A stretch of 64,000 bases of DNA from Lacrimispora sinapis (lineage in GTDB: Bacteria > Bacillota > Clostridia > Lachnospirales > Lachnospiraceae), in assembly GCF_043633585.1 (NCBI RefSeq), contig NZ_CP141832.1:1736001-1800000 (forward strand), in the 5' to 3' direction. Each line of letters begins with the position of its first letter. Position 1 is the stretch's first letter. Of this stretch, positions 42,295 through 51,588 are shown in pieces. Position numbers and translations under genes: made by a program. The notes below the pieces were generated by a model, which had not been told where the DNA came from, made no database searches, and was given only the letters and a program-made list of their open reading frames with translations.

Positions 42295-44829
42295 ATGAAC
42301 AGGAAACGAATTGTGTTAATAGATGGAAACAGTATGATAGCCAATGCCTTTTATGGCATGCCCTCCAATGCGGCTGATGCCGTGATCCGTCTGATAAAAG
42401 GCATTTTGGAACGGAGAGAAGCCGATTATCTTGCCATAACTTTTTCGGCTGAAGACGGCGGCGGCACTCTGACGGAAAAAGCGCTGCTGCAGCAGAAGGA
42501 GCGGCTGAAAGAACTGTCGGATTCTCTTAGTATTTCTGTATTATCCGAAAAAGGATATGAGTCTGCGGAGCTTTTGGCATCGCTGGCAAAAAGCTGTGAA
42601 ACAGAAGGCGGAGATATCCAGATCATATCGGAAGACAAAAGACTTTTACAGCTGGTGAGAGACCATGTAACGGTACACATTCCTTCCATGGGCGAGGAGG
42701 GACTCGTTTTAAAATCCTACTCGCCGGCGGATATTGAAGGAGAATTCGGTCTGGAGCCGGTAAAGCTAAAGGGAGTTTTTTCTCTTACAAAGGCAAACGG
42801 CATTGGTGAGAAAACAGCCTGTCAGCTGATAAAACAATATGAAAGTATTAAAAATCTTTTTGATCATCTGGAGGAAGTCGAATCTCTCAGAATCAAAGAA
42901 ATCTTAAAAGCAACTGAGAAAGAAATCAAAGAAGAGGAAAAGCGGAACACTCTCAGGGATGACTGCAGTCTCCGTCTGGACGATTCAAACTCTATCTCAG
43001 AAGCGGAAATCCGCCAGATCATGGATATGGACTTTGTTCCGGCAGATTTTCCGGATGAAGAGAACCAGGAGTCTTTGGAAGATTTTCCGGTTCATTTGGT
43101 GACCGACTTTTCTGAAGCGGAAACCATATTTTCCAAATGTCTGCCGGATAGCCGTCTGGGACTGCACCTGGTCATTGAAGACAAAGCCATAACAGCCTTA
43201 TCCTTGTGCCTTGGGCAAGCGCAATGTTACTGTATCATTCCCCAGGGATTTTTAACATCAGAGTATCTGGCCGGAAAAGCGGAGGAAATCTCTAAAAAAG
43301 CGGGACATGTAACCGTACTGGATTTAAAGAGCCAGCTTCCTTTCTTAAAGCTGGAAGCCGGAAGCCCGGTATTTGATGCAGGAGTCGCTGCATATCTGCT
43401 GAATCCGTTAAAGGATTCCTATGCTTATTACGATCTGGCGGCAGATTATCTGGATATGACCATTCCTTCAAGGGCTGACTTGATTGGAAAAAGTTCCATT
43501 GGCCGGGCATTGGAGGAAAAAAGGGACGCTGCAGTTTCCTGTATCGGCTATATGTCTTACGTTGCTTACCGTTGCGGGGAAGTACTTCCTGAGGAACTAA
43601 AGAAAAACGGTATGGACACTCTGTTTTATGAGATTGAACTGCCCCTGATCTACAGCCTCTATTCTATGGAATCAGCCGGAATCAAGGTAGAACGTGACCG
43701 GTTAAAGGAATACGGGGACAGGCTAAAGGTCCGTATTATGGAACTGGAACAAAAAATATACGAAGAAACAGGAGAAACCTTTAATATCAATTCTCCCAAG
43801 CAGCTGGGGGAGATTTTGTTTGACCATATGAAGATTCCCGGAGGAAAGAAGACAAAAACCGGATATTCTACGGCTGCAGATGTTTTGGAAAAACTGGCAC
43901 CCGATTATCCGGTGGTAAACCTGATTTTGGATTACCGTCAGCTGACTAAATTAAAATCCACATATGCCGATGGCCTGGCAGCGTATATCGGACCGGATGA
44001 ACGGATTCATGGAACGTTTAACCAGACCATCACTGCCACCGGAAGAATCAGCAGTACAGAACCGAATCTTCAAAACATTCCGGTGCGTATGGAACTGGGA
44101 CGGGAGATCCGTAAGGTCTTTGTTCCGAAGGAAGGCTGTGTTTTTGTGGATGCCGACTATTCCCAGATCGAGCTGAGGGTTCTGGCTCATATGTCGGGCG
44201 ACCAGCGGCTTATCAATGCGTATAAACAAGCGGAGGATATCCATGCCATTACTGCGTCGGAGGTGTTCCACGTTCCGCTTAATGAAGTGACCTCTTTGCA
44301 GAGAAGAAATGCAAAAGCTGTGAATTTTGGAATCGTATATGGAATCAGTTCCTTTGGTTTAAGCGAAGGATTAAGCATTACCCGGAAGGAAGCATCGGAA
44401 TACATTGAAAAATATTTTGAGACCTATCCGGGAGTCAAGAAATTTTTAGACGGACTTGTTGCAGAGGCGAAGGAAAAAGGGTATGCGGTCAGCATGTTTG
44501 GCAGACGCCGTCCCGTTCCTGAGCTGAAATCTTCAAATTTTATGCAGCGTAATTTTGGTGAGCGTGTGGCCATGAACTCCCCCATCCAGGGAACCGCAGC
44601 AGATATTATGAAGATCGCCATGATTCGCGTGGACCAGGCATTGAAGAAGCAGGGATTAAAGTCCCGGATCGTTCTTCAGATACACGATGAACTATTGATA
44701 GAAACCTATCGGGATGAGCTGGAACAGGTAAAGGAACTTTTAACAGAAGAGATGAAACATGCGGCAGACCTTTTAGTATCCCTGGAAGTGGAAGCGAATG
44801 TGGGAGAATCCTGGTTTGATGCAAAATAA
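42295..44829 (+). CDS. polA: DNA polymerase I with degenerate 5'-nuclease and 3'-5' exonuclease domains
   Basis: 844 residues from ATG 42295, set by GGGAG just upstream; ATG 42250 lies inside the preceding gene. The polymerase domain is complete: motif A DYSQIELRVL at about 618, motif B RRNAKAVNFGIVYG at about 669, motif C QIHDELLIE at about 795. The N-terminal 5'-nuclease domain keeps DGNS and GIGEKTA, but the metal-binding acidic positions are changed: FDAKGPTFRH becomes FSAEDGGG, YEADD becomes YESAE, TGDKDLLQL becomes SEDKRLLQL, and the GDxSDNIPGV loop is absent. The middle domain also lacks the DxE of proofreading. It therefore looks polymerase-only, so primer removal needs another nuclease. 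Confidence 0.95.
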   Translation: MNRKRIVLIDGNSMIANAFYGMPSNAADAVIRLIKGILERREADYLAITFSAEDGGGTLTEKALLQQKERLKELSDSLSISVLSEKGYESAELLASLAKSCETEGGDIQIISEDKRLLQLVRDHVTVHIPSMGEEGLVLKSYSPADIEGEFGLEPVKLKGVFSLTKANGIGEKTACQLIKQYESIKNLFDHLEEVESLRIKEILKATEKEIKEEEKRNTLRDDCSLRLDDSNSISEAEIRQIMDMDFVPADFPDEENQESLEDFPVHLVTDFSEAETIFSKCLPDSRLGLHLVIEDKAITALSLCLGQAQCYCIIPQGFLTSEYLAGKAEEISKKAGHVTVLDLKSQLPFLKLEAGSPVFDAGVAAYLLNPLKDSYAYYDLAADYLDMTIPSRADLIGKSSIGRALEEKRDAAVSCIGYMSYVAYRCGEVLPEELKKNGMDTLFYEIELPLIYSLYSMESAGIKVERDRLKEYGDRLKVRIMELEQKIYEETGETFNINSPKQLGEILFDHMKIPGGKKTKTGYSTAADVLEKLAPDYPVVNLILDYRQLTKLKSTYADGLAAYIGPDERIHGTFNQTITATGRISSTEPNLQNIPVRMELGREIRKVFVPKEGCVFVDADYSQIELRVLAHMSGDQRLINAYKQAEDIHAITASEVFHVPLNEVTSLQRRNAKAVNFGIVYGISSFGLSEGLSITRKEASEYIEKYFETYPGVKKFLDGLVAEAKEKGYAVSMFGRRRPVPELKSSNFMQRNFGERVAMNSPIQGTAADIMKIAMIRVDQALKKQGLKSRIVLQIHDELLIETYRDELEQVKELLTEEMKHAADLLVSLEVEANVGESWFDAK

Positions 44830-44847
44830 GGAACTGGTGGCAGAATA

Positions 44848-45441
44848 ATGAGAGTAATTGCATTAACAGGAGGGGTAGGCGCAGGTAAGAGTCTGGTTCT
44901 TTCTATATTAGAGAATGAATATAAGGCAGAAGTTATCAAAGCAGATGAGGTCGCCCATGAACTTATGAAACCAGGGCGGGAAGGATATGTTAAAATAGTA
45001 GAAACTCTGGGAGACCATATTTTAAAGGCAGACGGTACCATTGACCGGAAGATCCTCTCCCAATGTATTTTCCGGGATGACCGCATCAGGAAAGCCGTGA
45101 ATGAGATTATTCATCCGCTTGTATGGAAAAACATAAAGGGTAAAATTTCTTCTTCCCAAGCAGGCCTTATTGTGGTAGAATTTGCAATTATGGGTGAAAA
45201 AGCGGAAGTTGGTTATGACGAGATGTGGTATATTTATGCATCGGAGCCGGTACGAATCCGCAGACTCTTTGAAAACAGGGGTTATGAGAGAGAGCATTCA
45301 GAACGAATCATTGCGAGTCAGGCAAAAGAAGCAGATTACCTGGCCCGCTGTGACAGGGTCATCAGAAATGACGGTTCCATCGAAGAGATCAGGGACCAAC
45401 TTGCGGAAATATTAAATAACAGGGGACAGAACGAAACATGA
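44848..45441 (+). CDS. coaE: Dephospho-CoA kinase
   Basis: 197 residues, the normal length. P-loop ALTGGVGAGKSLVLSIL, then VIKADEVAHELM with the base Asp, and IDRKILSQCIF and IHPLVW of the CoA-binding lid. It completes coenzyme A synthesis by phosphorylating the ribose 3'-OH. polA-coaE adjacency is common in Firmicutes. The stop overlaps the next start as ATGA. Confidence 0.96.
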   Translation: MRVIALTGGVGAGKSLVLSILENEYKAEVIKADEVAHELMKPGREGYVKIVETLGDHILKADGTIDRKILSQCIFRDDRIRKAVNEIIHPLVWKNIKGKISSSQAGLIVVEFAIMGEKAEVGYDEMWYIYASEPVRIRRLFENRGYEREHSERIIASQAKEADYLARCDRVIRNDGSIEEIRDQLAEILNNRGQNET

Positions 45442-46235
45442 GACTGGTAAGCATTGCAAGCGGAAGCAGCGGAAACTGCATTTACGTGGGCTCGGATACG
45501 ACTCACATTCTGGTAGATGCAGGAATAAGCAACAAACGAATCCAGCAGGGGTTAAACGACATTGGAGTAAAGGGAAGTGAACTGACAGGAATCGTGATTA
45601 CCCATGAGCATTCGGATCATACCAAAGGCCTGGGAGTCTTAGCCAGAAAGTGCGGCGTTCCCATCTATGGGACAAAGGAAACACTGGAAGAGATATCCAA
45701 GCAAAAATATCTGGGGGAATATCCCAGGGAACTGTTTTGTCCCATTCGGCCCGATGTGGATTTTTGTATCGGGGATTTGGAAGTCAAGCCTTTTTCCATT
45801 GACCACGATGCAGCAAATCCTGTGGCATACCGGGTCCAGCATGGACATAAATCCGTTGCGGTGGCCACAGATATGGGGCATTTCAACCAGTATATCATTG
45901 ATCATCTTCAGGGTCTTGATGCAGTGCTTCTGGAATCCAACCATGATGTGAATATGCTGCAGGCCGGACCATATCCCTATTATCTGAAACGGCGGATTCT
46001 GGGGGATCATGGACATCTTTCCAATGAAAATGCAGGAAGGCTGTTATGCAGCATTCTCCATGAAAACTTAAAGAAGATTCTTCTTGGGCATTTGAGCAAG
46101 GAAAATAATTACGAAGAACTTGCTTATGAAACAGTAAGGCTGGAAATCACAGAAGGAGATAATCCATATCTGGCATCCGATTTTTCCATTGAAGTTGCAA
46201 AAAGGGATCAGATGTCGGAAATTATAACTATATAA
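45438..46235 (+). CDS. walJ: MBL-fold metallohydrolase of the YycJ/WalJ family
   Basis: 265 residues. MRLVSIASGSSGNCIYVG is the family start, and THEHSDHTKGLGVL is the metallo-beta-lactamase metal site with additional His/Asp in SIDHDAANP, ATDMGHF and LGHLSKENN. YycJ/WalJ is a 5'-3' exonuclease type enzyme linked to DNA replication and mismatch repair coordination in Firmicutes. Its ATGA overlap with coaE and vicinity to the nuclease-less polA are notable, since a 5' nuclease is what that PolA lacks. Confidence 0.88.
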   Translation: MRLVSIASGSSGNCIYVGSDTTHILVDAGISNKRIQQGLNDIGVKGSELTGIVITHEHSDHTKGLGVLARKCGVPIYGTKETLEEISKQKYLGEYPRELFCPIRPDVDFCIGDLEVKPFSIDHDAANPVAYRVQHGHKSVAVATDMGHFNQYIIDHLQGLDAVLLESNHDVNMLQAGPYPYYLKRRILGDHGHLSNENAGRLLCSILHENLKKILLGHLSKENNYEELAYETVRLEITEGDNPYLASDFSIEVAKRDQMSEIITI

Positions 46236-46251
46236 CAAAGAGGAGAGCATT

Positions 46252-46524
46252 ATGAATAAGACGATTATTACAGTAGTTGGAAAAGACACCGTAGGGATCA
46301 TTGCAAAAATCTGTACATATCTGGCCGATAACCGGGTCAATATTCTGGATATTTCCCAGACCATCGTACAGGGATTCTTTAATATGATGATGATTGTTGA
46401 CATGGATGATTCTGTGAAGCCATTTGGAGAACTGTCTGATGAACTGGAGCAAATTGGTGATGAAATCGGCGTAAAGGTTAAATGCCAGAGAGAAGAGATT
46501 TTTACAAAAATGCACCGAATCTGA
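46252..46524 (+). CDS. ACT domain protein (UPF0237)
   Basis: 90 residues after GAGGAGAGC: one ACT domain with IITVVGKDTVGIIAKICTYL for the first strand and helix and NILDISQTIVQGFFNMMMIV for the central strands. It is a GcvR-like regulatory domain that probably binds an amino acid. It always appears next to the UPF0210 gene that follows, suggesting a joint regulatory or metabolic function not yet assigned. Confidence 0.9.
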   Translation: MNKTIITVVGKDTVGIIAKICTYLADNRVNILDISQTIVQGFFNMMMIVDMDDSVKPFGELSDELEQIGDEIGVKVKCQREEIFTKMHRI

Positions 46525-46563
46525 TGATAAAAGCAAGGCTTAAGAAAAGGATGGGTTCCCGAT

Positions 46564-47928
46564 ATGTTAAATATGTTTGAAGTAAATGAAACCAATAAGA
46601 TGATTGAACAGGAACTGCTTGATGTGCGTACCATTACCATGGGCATCAGCCTCCTTGACTGCTGTGACAGTGATTTAAAGGCAGTAAACGAAAAAATCTA
46701 TCAAAAGATCACGACGGTTGCCAAAGACCTTGTTTCAGTGGGGAAAGAGATTGAAAAGGATTTTGCAATTCCGATCGTAAATAAAAGAATTTCCGTAACG
46801 CCTATCGCCATGGTGGGCGGCTCTGCCTGCAAAACTCCGGAAGATTTTGTGACCATCGCTCAAACCCTGGACCGTGCCGCAAAGGAAGTGGGTGTGAATT
46901 TTATCGGCGGTTACTCTGCTCTGGTCAGCAAAGGGATGACCACTGCCGATGAGAATCTGATCCGTTCCATACCAAAGGCTCTGGCATGTACAGAACGGGT
47001 ATGCAGTTCCATCAATGTAGGCTCAACCAAAACCGGAATCAACATGGATGCCGTAGCACTTATGGGTAAAATCGTTCTTGAAACAGCGGAAGAAACCAAG
47101 GACAATGATTCTCTTGGCTGTGCAAAGCTGGTTGTATTCTGCAACGCGCCGGATGATAATCCTTTTATGGCCGGAGCGTTCCATGGGGTAACGGAAGCGG
47201 ATACTATTATTAACGTAGGAGTCAGCGGACCCGGAGTTGTAAAAACTGCAATCGAATCCGCCAGAGGACAGGACTTTGAGGTTCTTTGCGAAACCATCAA
47301 AAAGACAGCATTTAAAATCACCCGCGTGGGACAGCTGGTGGCTCAGGAAGCCTCTAAAAGATTGAATGTTCCGTTTGGAATCATTGATTTATCTCTTGCC
47401 CCGACTCCTGCAGTGGGTGACAGTGTGGCTGAGATTTTAGAAGAGATTGGTCTTGAAAGAGTCGGTGCACCTGGAACAACAGCGGCTCTTGCCCTTTTAA
47501 ATGACCAGGTGAAAAAAGGCGGAGTTATGGCTTCCTCTTATGTAGGAGGTTTAAGCGGAGCATTCATTCCGGTCAGTGAAGATCAGGGAATGATCGACGC
47601 AGTTGCCATGGGAGCACTTAATTTAGAGAAGCTGGAGGCCATGACCTGTGTGTGTTCGGTCGGTCTTGATATGATTGCAATTCCCGGAGACACTCCCCCT
47701 TCAACCATCGCAGGAATCATTGCAGATGAATCCGCTATCGGCATGATCAATCAGAAGACAACGGCGGTCCGCATTATACCGGTCATCGGAAAATCGGTCG
47801 GTGATACCGTAGAATTCGGCGGCCTTTTGGGATATGCTCCTGTTATGCCCGTAAGCAAATACTCCTGCGAGAAATTTGTGTCCAGAGGCGGTAGAATTCC
47901 AGCTCCGATCCACAGCTTTAAGAACTAA
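46564..47928 (+). CDS. PFL-like protein of unknown function (DUF711/UPF0210)
   Basis: 454 residues of the UPF0210 family, recognisable by VRTITMGISLLDCCD, NFIGGYSALVSKG, VGSTKTGINMDAV and FGGLLGYAPVMPVSKYSCEKF. The structure class is related to pyruvate formate-lyase-type barrels, but the glycyl-radical motif is not seen, so radical chemistry is not implied. The small ACT protein directly upstream is its regular partner. Confidence 0.9.
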   Translation: MLNMFEVNETNKMIEQELLDVRTITMGISLLDCCDSDLKAVNEKIYQKITTVAKDLVSVGKEIEKDFAIPIVNKRISVTPIAMVGGSACKTPEDFVTIAQTLDRAAKEVGVNFIGGYSALVSKGMTTADENLIRSIPKALACTERVCSSINVGSTKTGINMDAVALMGKIVLETAEETKDNDSLGCAKLVVFCNAPDDNPFMAGAFHGVTEADTIINVGVSGPGVVKTAIESARGQDFEVLCETIKKTAFKITRVGQLVAQEASKRLNVPFGIIDLSLAPTPAVGDSVAEILEEIGLERVGAPGTTAALALLNDQVKKGGVMASSYVGGLSGAFIPVSEDQGMIDAVAMGALNLEKLEAMTCVCSVGLDMIAIPGDTPPSTIAGIIADESAIGMINQKTTAVRIIPVIGKSVGDTVEFGGLLGYAPVMPVSKYSCEKFVSRGGRIPAPIHSFKN

Positions 47929-47949
47929 CAGATTTCCGGAGGAAAAGAA

Positions 47950-48591
47950 ATGAATCTTTATTTAATCCGTCATGGACGTCAATCCAGCCGGCTTTGCAAC
48001 GTTAATGTGAGTTTATCGGAAGCAGGTTTTCACCAGGCCAGGCTTGCAGGGGAAAGATTGGCTCATAAAAAAATTGATGCGGTCTATTCCAGCGATCTGA
48101 TACGTGCAGTAGAAACGGCGAAGGAAGCCAATAAGCTTTGGAAGGTCCCGCATATGATCAGAACGGAATTGCGTGAAATCTCATTCGGAGACATGGAAGG
48201 TATGGCGGATGAAGACATTGCGGTGACCTTTCGGGAGTTTAAAAAAGAACAAGCCAGGATGGAGCAGGATTTACCTTATCCTGGTGGAGAATGTGCCGCA
48301 GATGTTATAAAAAGGGCAATGCCTGTCTTTGAAGAGATTGCCTCAGGCGGCTTTCAGAATGTTGCAGTAGTGACTCATGGGGGTGTGATCCGCTCCATAG
48401 TCGCTGCTTTTCTTCATATGGAACCCAAGGATTACCGTCTGCTGGGAAATTCCCTGGAAAATTGCAGCATTACAGAAGTGCGGTGGCTGGAGACAGATAA
48501 TCGGTTTACGGTGGAGCGCTTTAATGATTATGCCCATCTGGAGTCTTACCCGGAACTTTTAAGGGCAGGCTGGACGGCTGTGGAAAACTGA
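47950..48591 (+). CDS. Histidine phosphatase (phosphoglycerate mutase-like)
   Basis: 213 residues after GGAGGAAAAG. Phosphoacceptor LIRHGRQSSRL, DAVYSSDLIRAVETA with the Arg pair, the acid/base LREISFGDMEG and the second His in VAVVTHGGVIRSI. The branch includes cobalamin and broad-specificity phosphatases as well as mutases. The substrate is not determined. It is 21 bp behind the UPF0210 gene and likely in the same transcript. Confidence 0.9.
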   Translation: MNLYLIRHGRQSSRLCNVNVSLSEAGFHQARLAGERLAHKKIDAVYSSDLIRAVETAKEANKLWKVPHMIRTELREISFGDMEGMADEDIAVTFREFKKEQARMEQDLPYPGGECAADVIKRAMPVFEEIASGGFQNVAVVTHGGVIRSIVAAFLHMEPKDYRLLGNSLENCSITEVRWLETDNRFTVERFNDYAHLESYPELLRAGWTAVEN

Positions 48592-48616
48592 AAGCAGAAA
48601 GGAATTGCTTGATTCA

Positions 48617-49780
48617 ATGGAACAAAAAGAAAAGGAACAACTGATGCGGATTGCTGAAACATACCTGGATGAGAATCTGCTTCGGATCATAATCAGTAAC
48701 CCGGTGCCAAAGCAGGAACTTTCAAAGGTCAAAATACGCCCCCTTTTGATGAAAGGAAATCTGATTTTTCAGGCGGAGGAATTGGCAGGAGCCCAGGCTT
48801 TCCATAGGAATTTATCGGCGGAAGAATGTGCCGCATATGTGACAGATTTAATGGATGGCAGACTTCGCCAGCTGGAACTGGATTCCAGAAAGGGCCAGGT
48901 AAGGGTTTTGGTAAGCAAAAAGGGAACCCTTAGCATCAAGGAAAAACGGCAGCAGCCAAAGATGGAGGCTGCCCCGCTGATATCAGAGCATAACAGGCAG
49001 AAAAGCTATATTTTAAAAGAAGGAACTCCCATTCCGTTCCTTGTGGATTTAGGGGTGATGACAGAAGAAGGCAAAATCGTCAAATCCCGGTACGATAAGT
49101 TCCGGCAGATCAACCGGTTTTTAGAATTTATGGAAGACATTCTTCCCAGGCTATATACGGACAGGGAAAATGTGATCATTGATTTCGGCTGCGGAAAATC
49201 CTATCTGACCTTTGCCATGTATTATTATCTCCATGAGTTAAAAGGCTATGCCATTCGGGTCATCGGACTTGACTTAAAGCAGAAGGTCATTGACGACTGC
49301 AACCGTTTAAAGGACAAATACGGATATCATAAGCTGGACTTTTATCATGGAGATATTGCCTCTTTTGAGGGAGTGGATCATGTAGATATGGTGGTGACGC
49401 TCCATGCCTGTGATACGGCTACGGATTATGCCCTTGCAAAGGCAGTCCGATGGGGTGCTTCTGTCATTTTATCCGTACCCTGCTGTCAGCATGAGCTGAA
49501 TAAACAGATGAAAAATGAAGTAATGGCACCGGTATTTCAGTATGGTCTTATTAAGGAACGTCTTGCAGCTCTTTATACCGATGCCCTGAGAGCGGAAATA
49601 TTGGAGAACAACGGATACCGGACCCAAATTCTGGAATTTATCGATATGGAGCATACTCCAAAAAACATCCTGATCCGGGCGGTGAAACAGGGCGGCAAAA
49701 AGGATAACCGAAAAGAAATAGAAGAAATCATGGAATTTCTCCATGGAAAGCTGACCCTTTTTGATTTACTGTCTGATTAG
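48617..49780 (+). CDS. Class I SAM-dependent methyltransferase (Methyltransf_32 type)
   Basis: 387 residues from ATG 48617. TTG 48605 is in frame, but AAAGGA is only 1 nt before it, so I prefer the ATG although its spacing of 13 nt is long. The N-terminal 150 residues have no motif I know. The SAM site is VIIDFGCGKSYLTFAMYYY, followed by VIGLDLKQKVIDDC and VVTLHACDTATDYALAKAV, then SVPCCQHELNKQM. The CDTATD and PCCQHE signatures are shared with a family implicated in RNA modification. Substrate unknown. Confidence 0.85.
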   Translation: MEQKEKEQLMRIAETYLDENLLRIIISNPVPKQELSKVKIRPLLMKGNLIFQAEELAGAQAFHRNLSAEECAAYVTDLMDGRLRQLELDSRKGQVRVLVSKKGTLSIKEKRQQPKMEAAPLISEHNRQKSYILKEGTPIPFLVDLGVMTEEGKIVKSRYDKFRQINRFLEFMEDILPRLYTDRENVIIDFGCGKSYLTFAMYYYLHELKGYAIRVIGLDLKQKVIDDCNRLKDKYGYHKLDFYHGDIASFEGVDHVDMVVTLHACDTATDYALAKAVRWGASVILSVPCCQHELNKQMKNEVMAPVFQYGLIKERLAALYTDALRAEILENNGYRTQILEFIDMEHTPKNILIRAVKQGGKKDNRKEIEEIMEFLHGKLTLFDLLSD

Positions 49781-49871
49781 GAAATGTAGTGTATTGAAAG
49801 AAGGAAAGTTTCTTAAAGATATGTTTGAAAGAAAAAATGGATAAAATAAATAAATGAGGGAGGAAAATATC

Positions 49872-50216
49872 ATGCCTTTTATTAATTCAAAAGTCAATGT
49901 ACCGCTGTCCGAAGAAGTAAAAGAGGTTTTAAAGTCAAAGCTGGGCCAGGCAATAAGCCTGATTCCGGGAAAATCAGAAACCTGGCTGATGCTCGGTTTT
50001 GAAGACGACTGTTCTCTTTATTTCAAAGGGAAAAATAACACAAAGATTGCCTTTATTGAAGTCAAGATTTTTGGGCATGCTTCAAACCGGGACTATGACC
50101 GTTTAACCGCCGAGATCAGCCGTATTTACAGGGAAGTAGTGGGGATTTCACAGGATAAAATTTATATTAAATATGAAGAAGCAGAACACTGGGGCTGGAA
50201 TGGAACAAATTTTTAA
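49872..50216 (+). CDS. Macrophage migration inhibitory factor (MIF/tautomerase) homologue
   Basis: 114 residues from ATG 49872. ATG 49854 is in frame, but GAGGGAGG lies just before 49872 and the family needs Pro as second residue, exposed after Met removal. The start is MPFINSKVNVPL with the catalytic Pro1; SETWLMLGFEDDCSLYF, KIAFIEVKIFG and the end EHWGWNGTNF match the MIF trimer fold rather than 4-oxalocrotonate tautomerase. Expected activity is phenylpyruvate or dopachrome tautomerisation. No secretion signal is visible. It stands alone, convergent with tmcAL. Confidence 0.9.
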   Translation: MPFINSKVNVPLSEEVKEVLKSKLGQAISLIPGKSETWLMLGFEDDCSLYFKGKNNTKIAFIEVKIFGHASNRDYDRLTAEISRIYREVVGISQDKIYIKYEEAEHWGWNGTNF

Positions 50217-50246
50217 CCAGACGTATATAAAATAACGAATCCGCCG

Positions 50247-51509
50247 TTAGGATATGACGACGGATTGCGTGAATTCATTTTTTATGTTTATACGGTATTT
50301 GTCCTGCAGCACGGTCTGATAGATATGGGAACAGTAGAAATCCTGCCGGAGCATAAAACGAACATTTTCGGGAAGAGCCAGTTCAGCACCGGCAGTTTTT
50401 GTAATGAGAGGGATGCTCCCTCTCTTTTTTATTTGGCCCATCAGGTCAGCAGAAGCCTTTTTAAAGCCCAATACCCTTGCATAAGGAGCATAACCTGCAT
50501 TTCTTGCCGATAGGATCTGTTCCGAAGTGATCCCCAAGATAATATGGAGCAGCGCCCGGCTTACACGGGTATAGGTGTATTGCCTGGTTTTCAGACTGTC
50601 TATTTTTTCTTCAAAAGGAAGATAGTCAGGAAGCTGGTTAGAAAGTCTTGCAGCAAGTTCTTCAGAAACATCGGCAAACGTATCAAAGGAAGTTCCGCTG
50701 TGGGAAAGGCGAAGCAGCGCAGCATTCAAAAGAACGCTGTAATCATCTGGAAATATGGGATAACCGTTTTCTATCATCAGCTTTACCGGTTCCGGGACCT
50801 GAAGCAGAGAAAAATCCTTTGGAAGAGCGCTTCTTTCCCTTTCTTTTAGTATATTCCTGATTCCGGTTGCAGAGCTGAATTGATTTTCCGTCACGGCTGG
50901 ATCGTGATAGCCGCTGCCTTTTCTGGAAATTGTAAGAGGCAAAAGGCTGCTTTTCTGTCTGATCATTGCCTTGCAGTATTCGATCCCCAAAATATTATTG
51001 GGAGAAGTCAGGATAGAAGCCTGCTCATCTGTCAGGATTTGGCAGGAAACCAGAGCCTGATATCTTGCCTGAGGAAAGGTTAATCCTTTTTTTAATCCTG
51101 CCCGGAGAGCTTGGGTATATGCCTCAGGCTCCTTAGCCAGCACAGAAGCGATGGCGATAAGCGTTTCAATGTCTCCGCATTCGCTTCCAAAACAGATGGA
51201 ACCCACGACCCCAAGACGGTCAAGCAGGGCCACGCTGCCGGCGGCAAAATCCTCTGCGCTGCTGGTTGCAAAAACAGAGGGCAGCTCCAGCACAAGGTCA
51301 GCACCGCAGGAAAGTGCCATAGCGGTCCTGGTATATTTGTCATAGACGGCAGGGGCACCCCTTTGTACGAAGTCGCCGCTCATGACCACAATACAGAAAT
51401 CTGCCTGCGACAGTTCTTTGGCTTTTTTTATATGATACGCATGTCCATTGTGGAATGGATTATATTCTGCAATAATACCGACTGTACGGAAATGTTTATT
51501 GTTTGCCAT
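50247..51509 (-). CDS. tmcAL: tRNA(Met) cytidine acetate ligase
   Basis: 420 residues; AAAGGAC lies upstream. The nucleotidyltransferase motif VGIIAEYNPFHNGHAYHI holds HxGH, followed by VVMSGDFVQRGAPAVYDKYTR and CFGSECGDIETL. TmcAL (YlbM) activates acetate with ATP and installs N4-acetylcytidine at the wobble base of elongator tRNA-Met. It is divergent from pduL-ackA, whose product is acetate, the co-substrate of this enzyme. Confidence 0.93.
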   Translation of the reverse strand: MANNKHFRTVGIIAEYNPFHNGHAYHIKKAKELSQADFCIVVMSGDFVQRGAPAVYDKYTRTAMALSCGADLVLELPSVFATSSAEDFAAGSVALLDRLGVVGSICFGSECGDIETLIAIASVLAKEPEAYTQALRAGLKKGLTFPQARYQALVSCQILTDEQASILTSPNNILGIEYCKAMIRQKSSLLPLTISRKGSGYHDPAVTENQFSSATGIRNILKERERSALPKDFSLLQVPEPVKLMIENGYPIFPDDYSVLLNAALLRLSHSGTSFDTFADVSEELAARLSNQLPDYLPFEEKIDSLKTRQYTYTRVSRALLHIILGITSEQILSARNAGYAPYARVLGFKKASADLMGQIKKRGSIPLITKTAGAELALPENVRFMLRQDFYCSHIYQTVLQDKYRINIKNEFTQSVVIS

Positions 51510-51541
51510 GTAATAAGTCCTTTTTCGTTAATATATCTCTT

Positions 51542-51570
51542 ATTATGCTATTGTTTCGTAAAAAATGCAA
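51542..51570 (-). promoter_or_regulatory. tmcAL promoter
   Basis: Minus strand: -35 TTGCAT (51565-51570), 17-bp spacer, -10 CATAAT (51542-51547). Confidence 0.5.
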
Positions 51571-51588
51571 ATTATTTTGATGGAATAC

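Noticed and set aside
50238..50267. Hairpin AATCCGCCGT/ACGACGGATT as terminator between the MIF gene and tmcAL
   Set aside because: It includes the end of tmcAL, has a mismatch and lacks an adjacent T-run on either strand.
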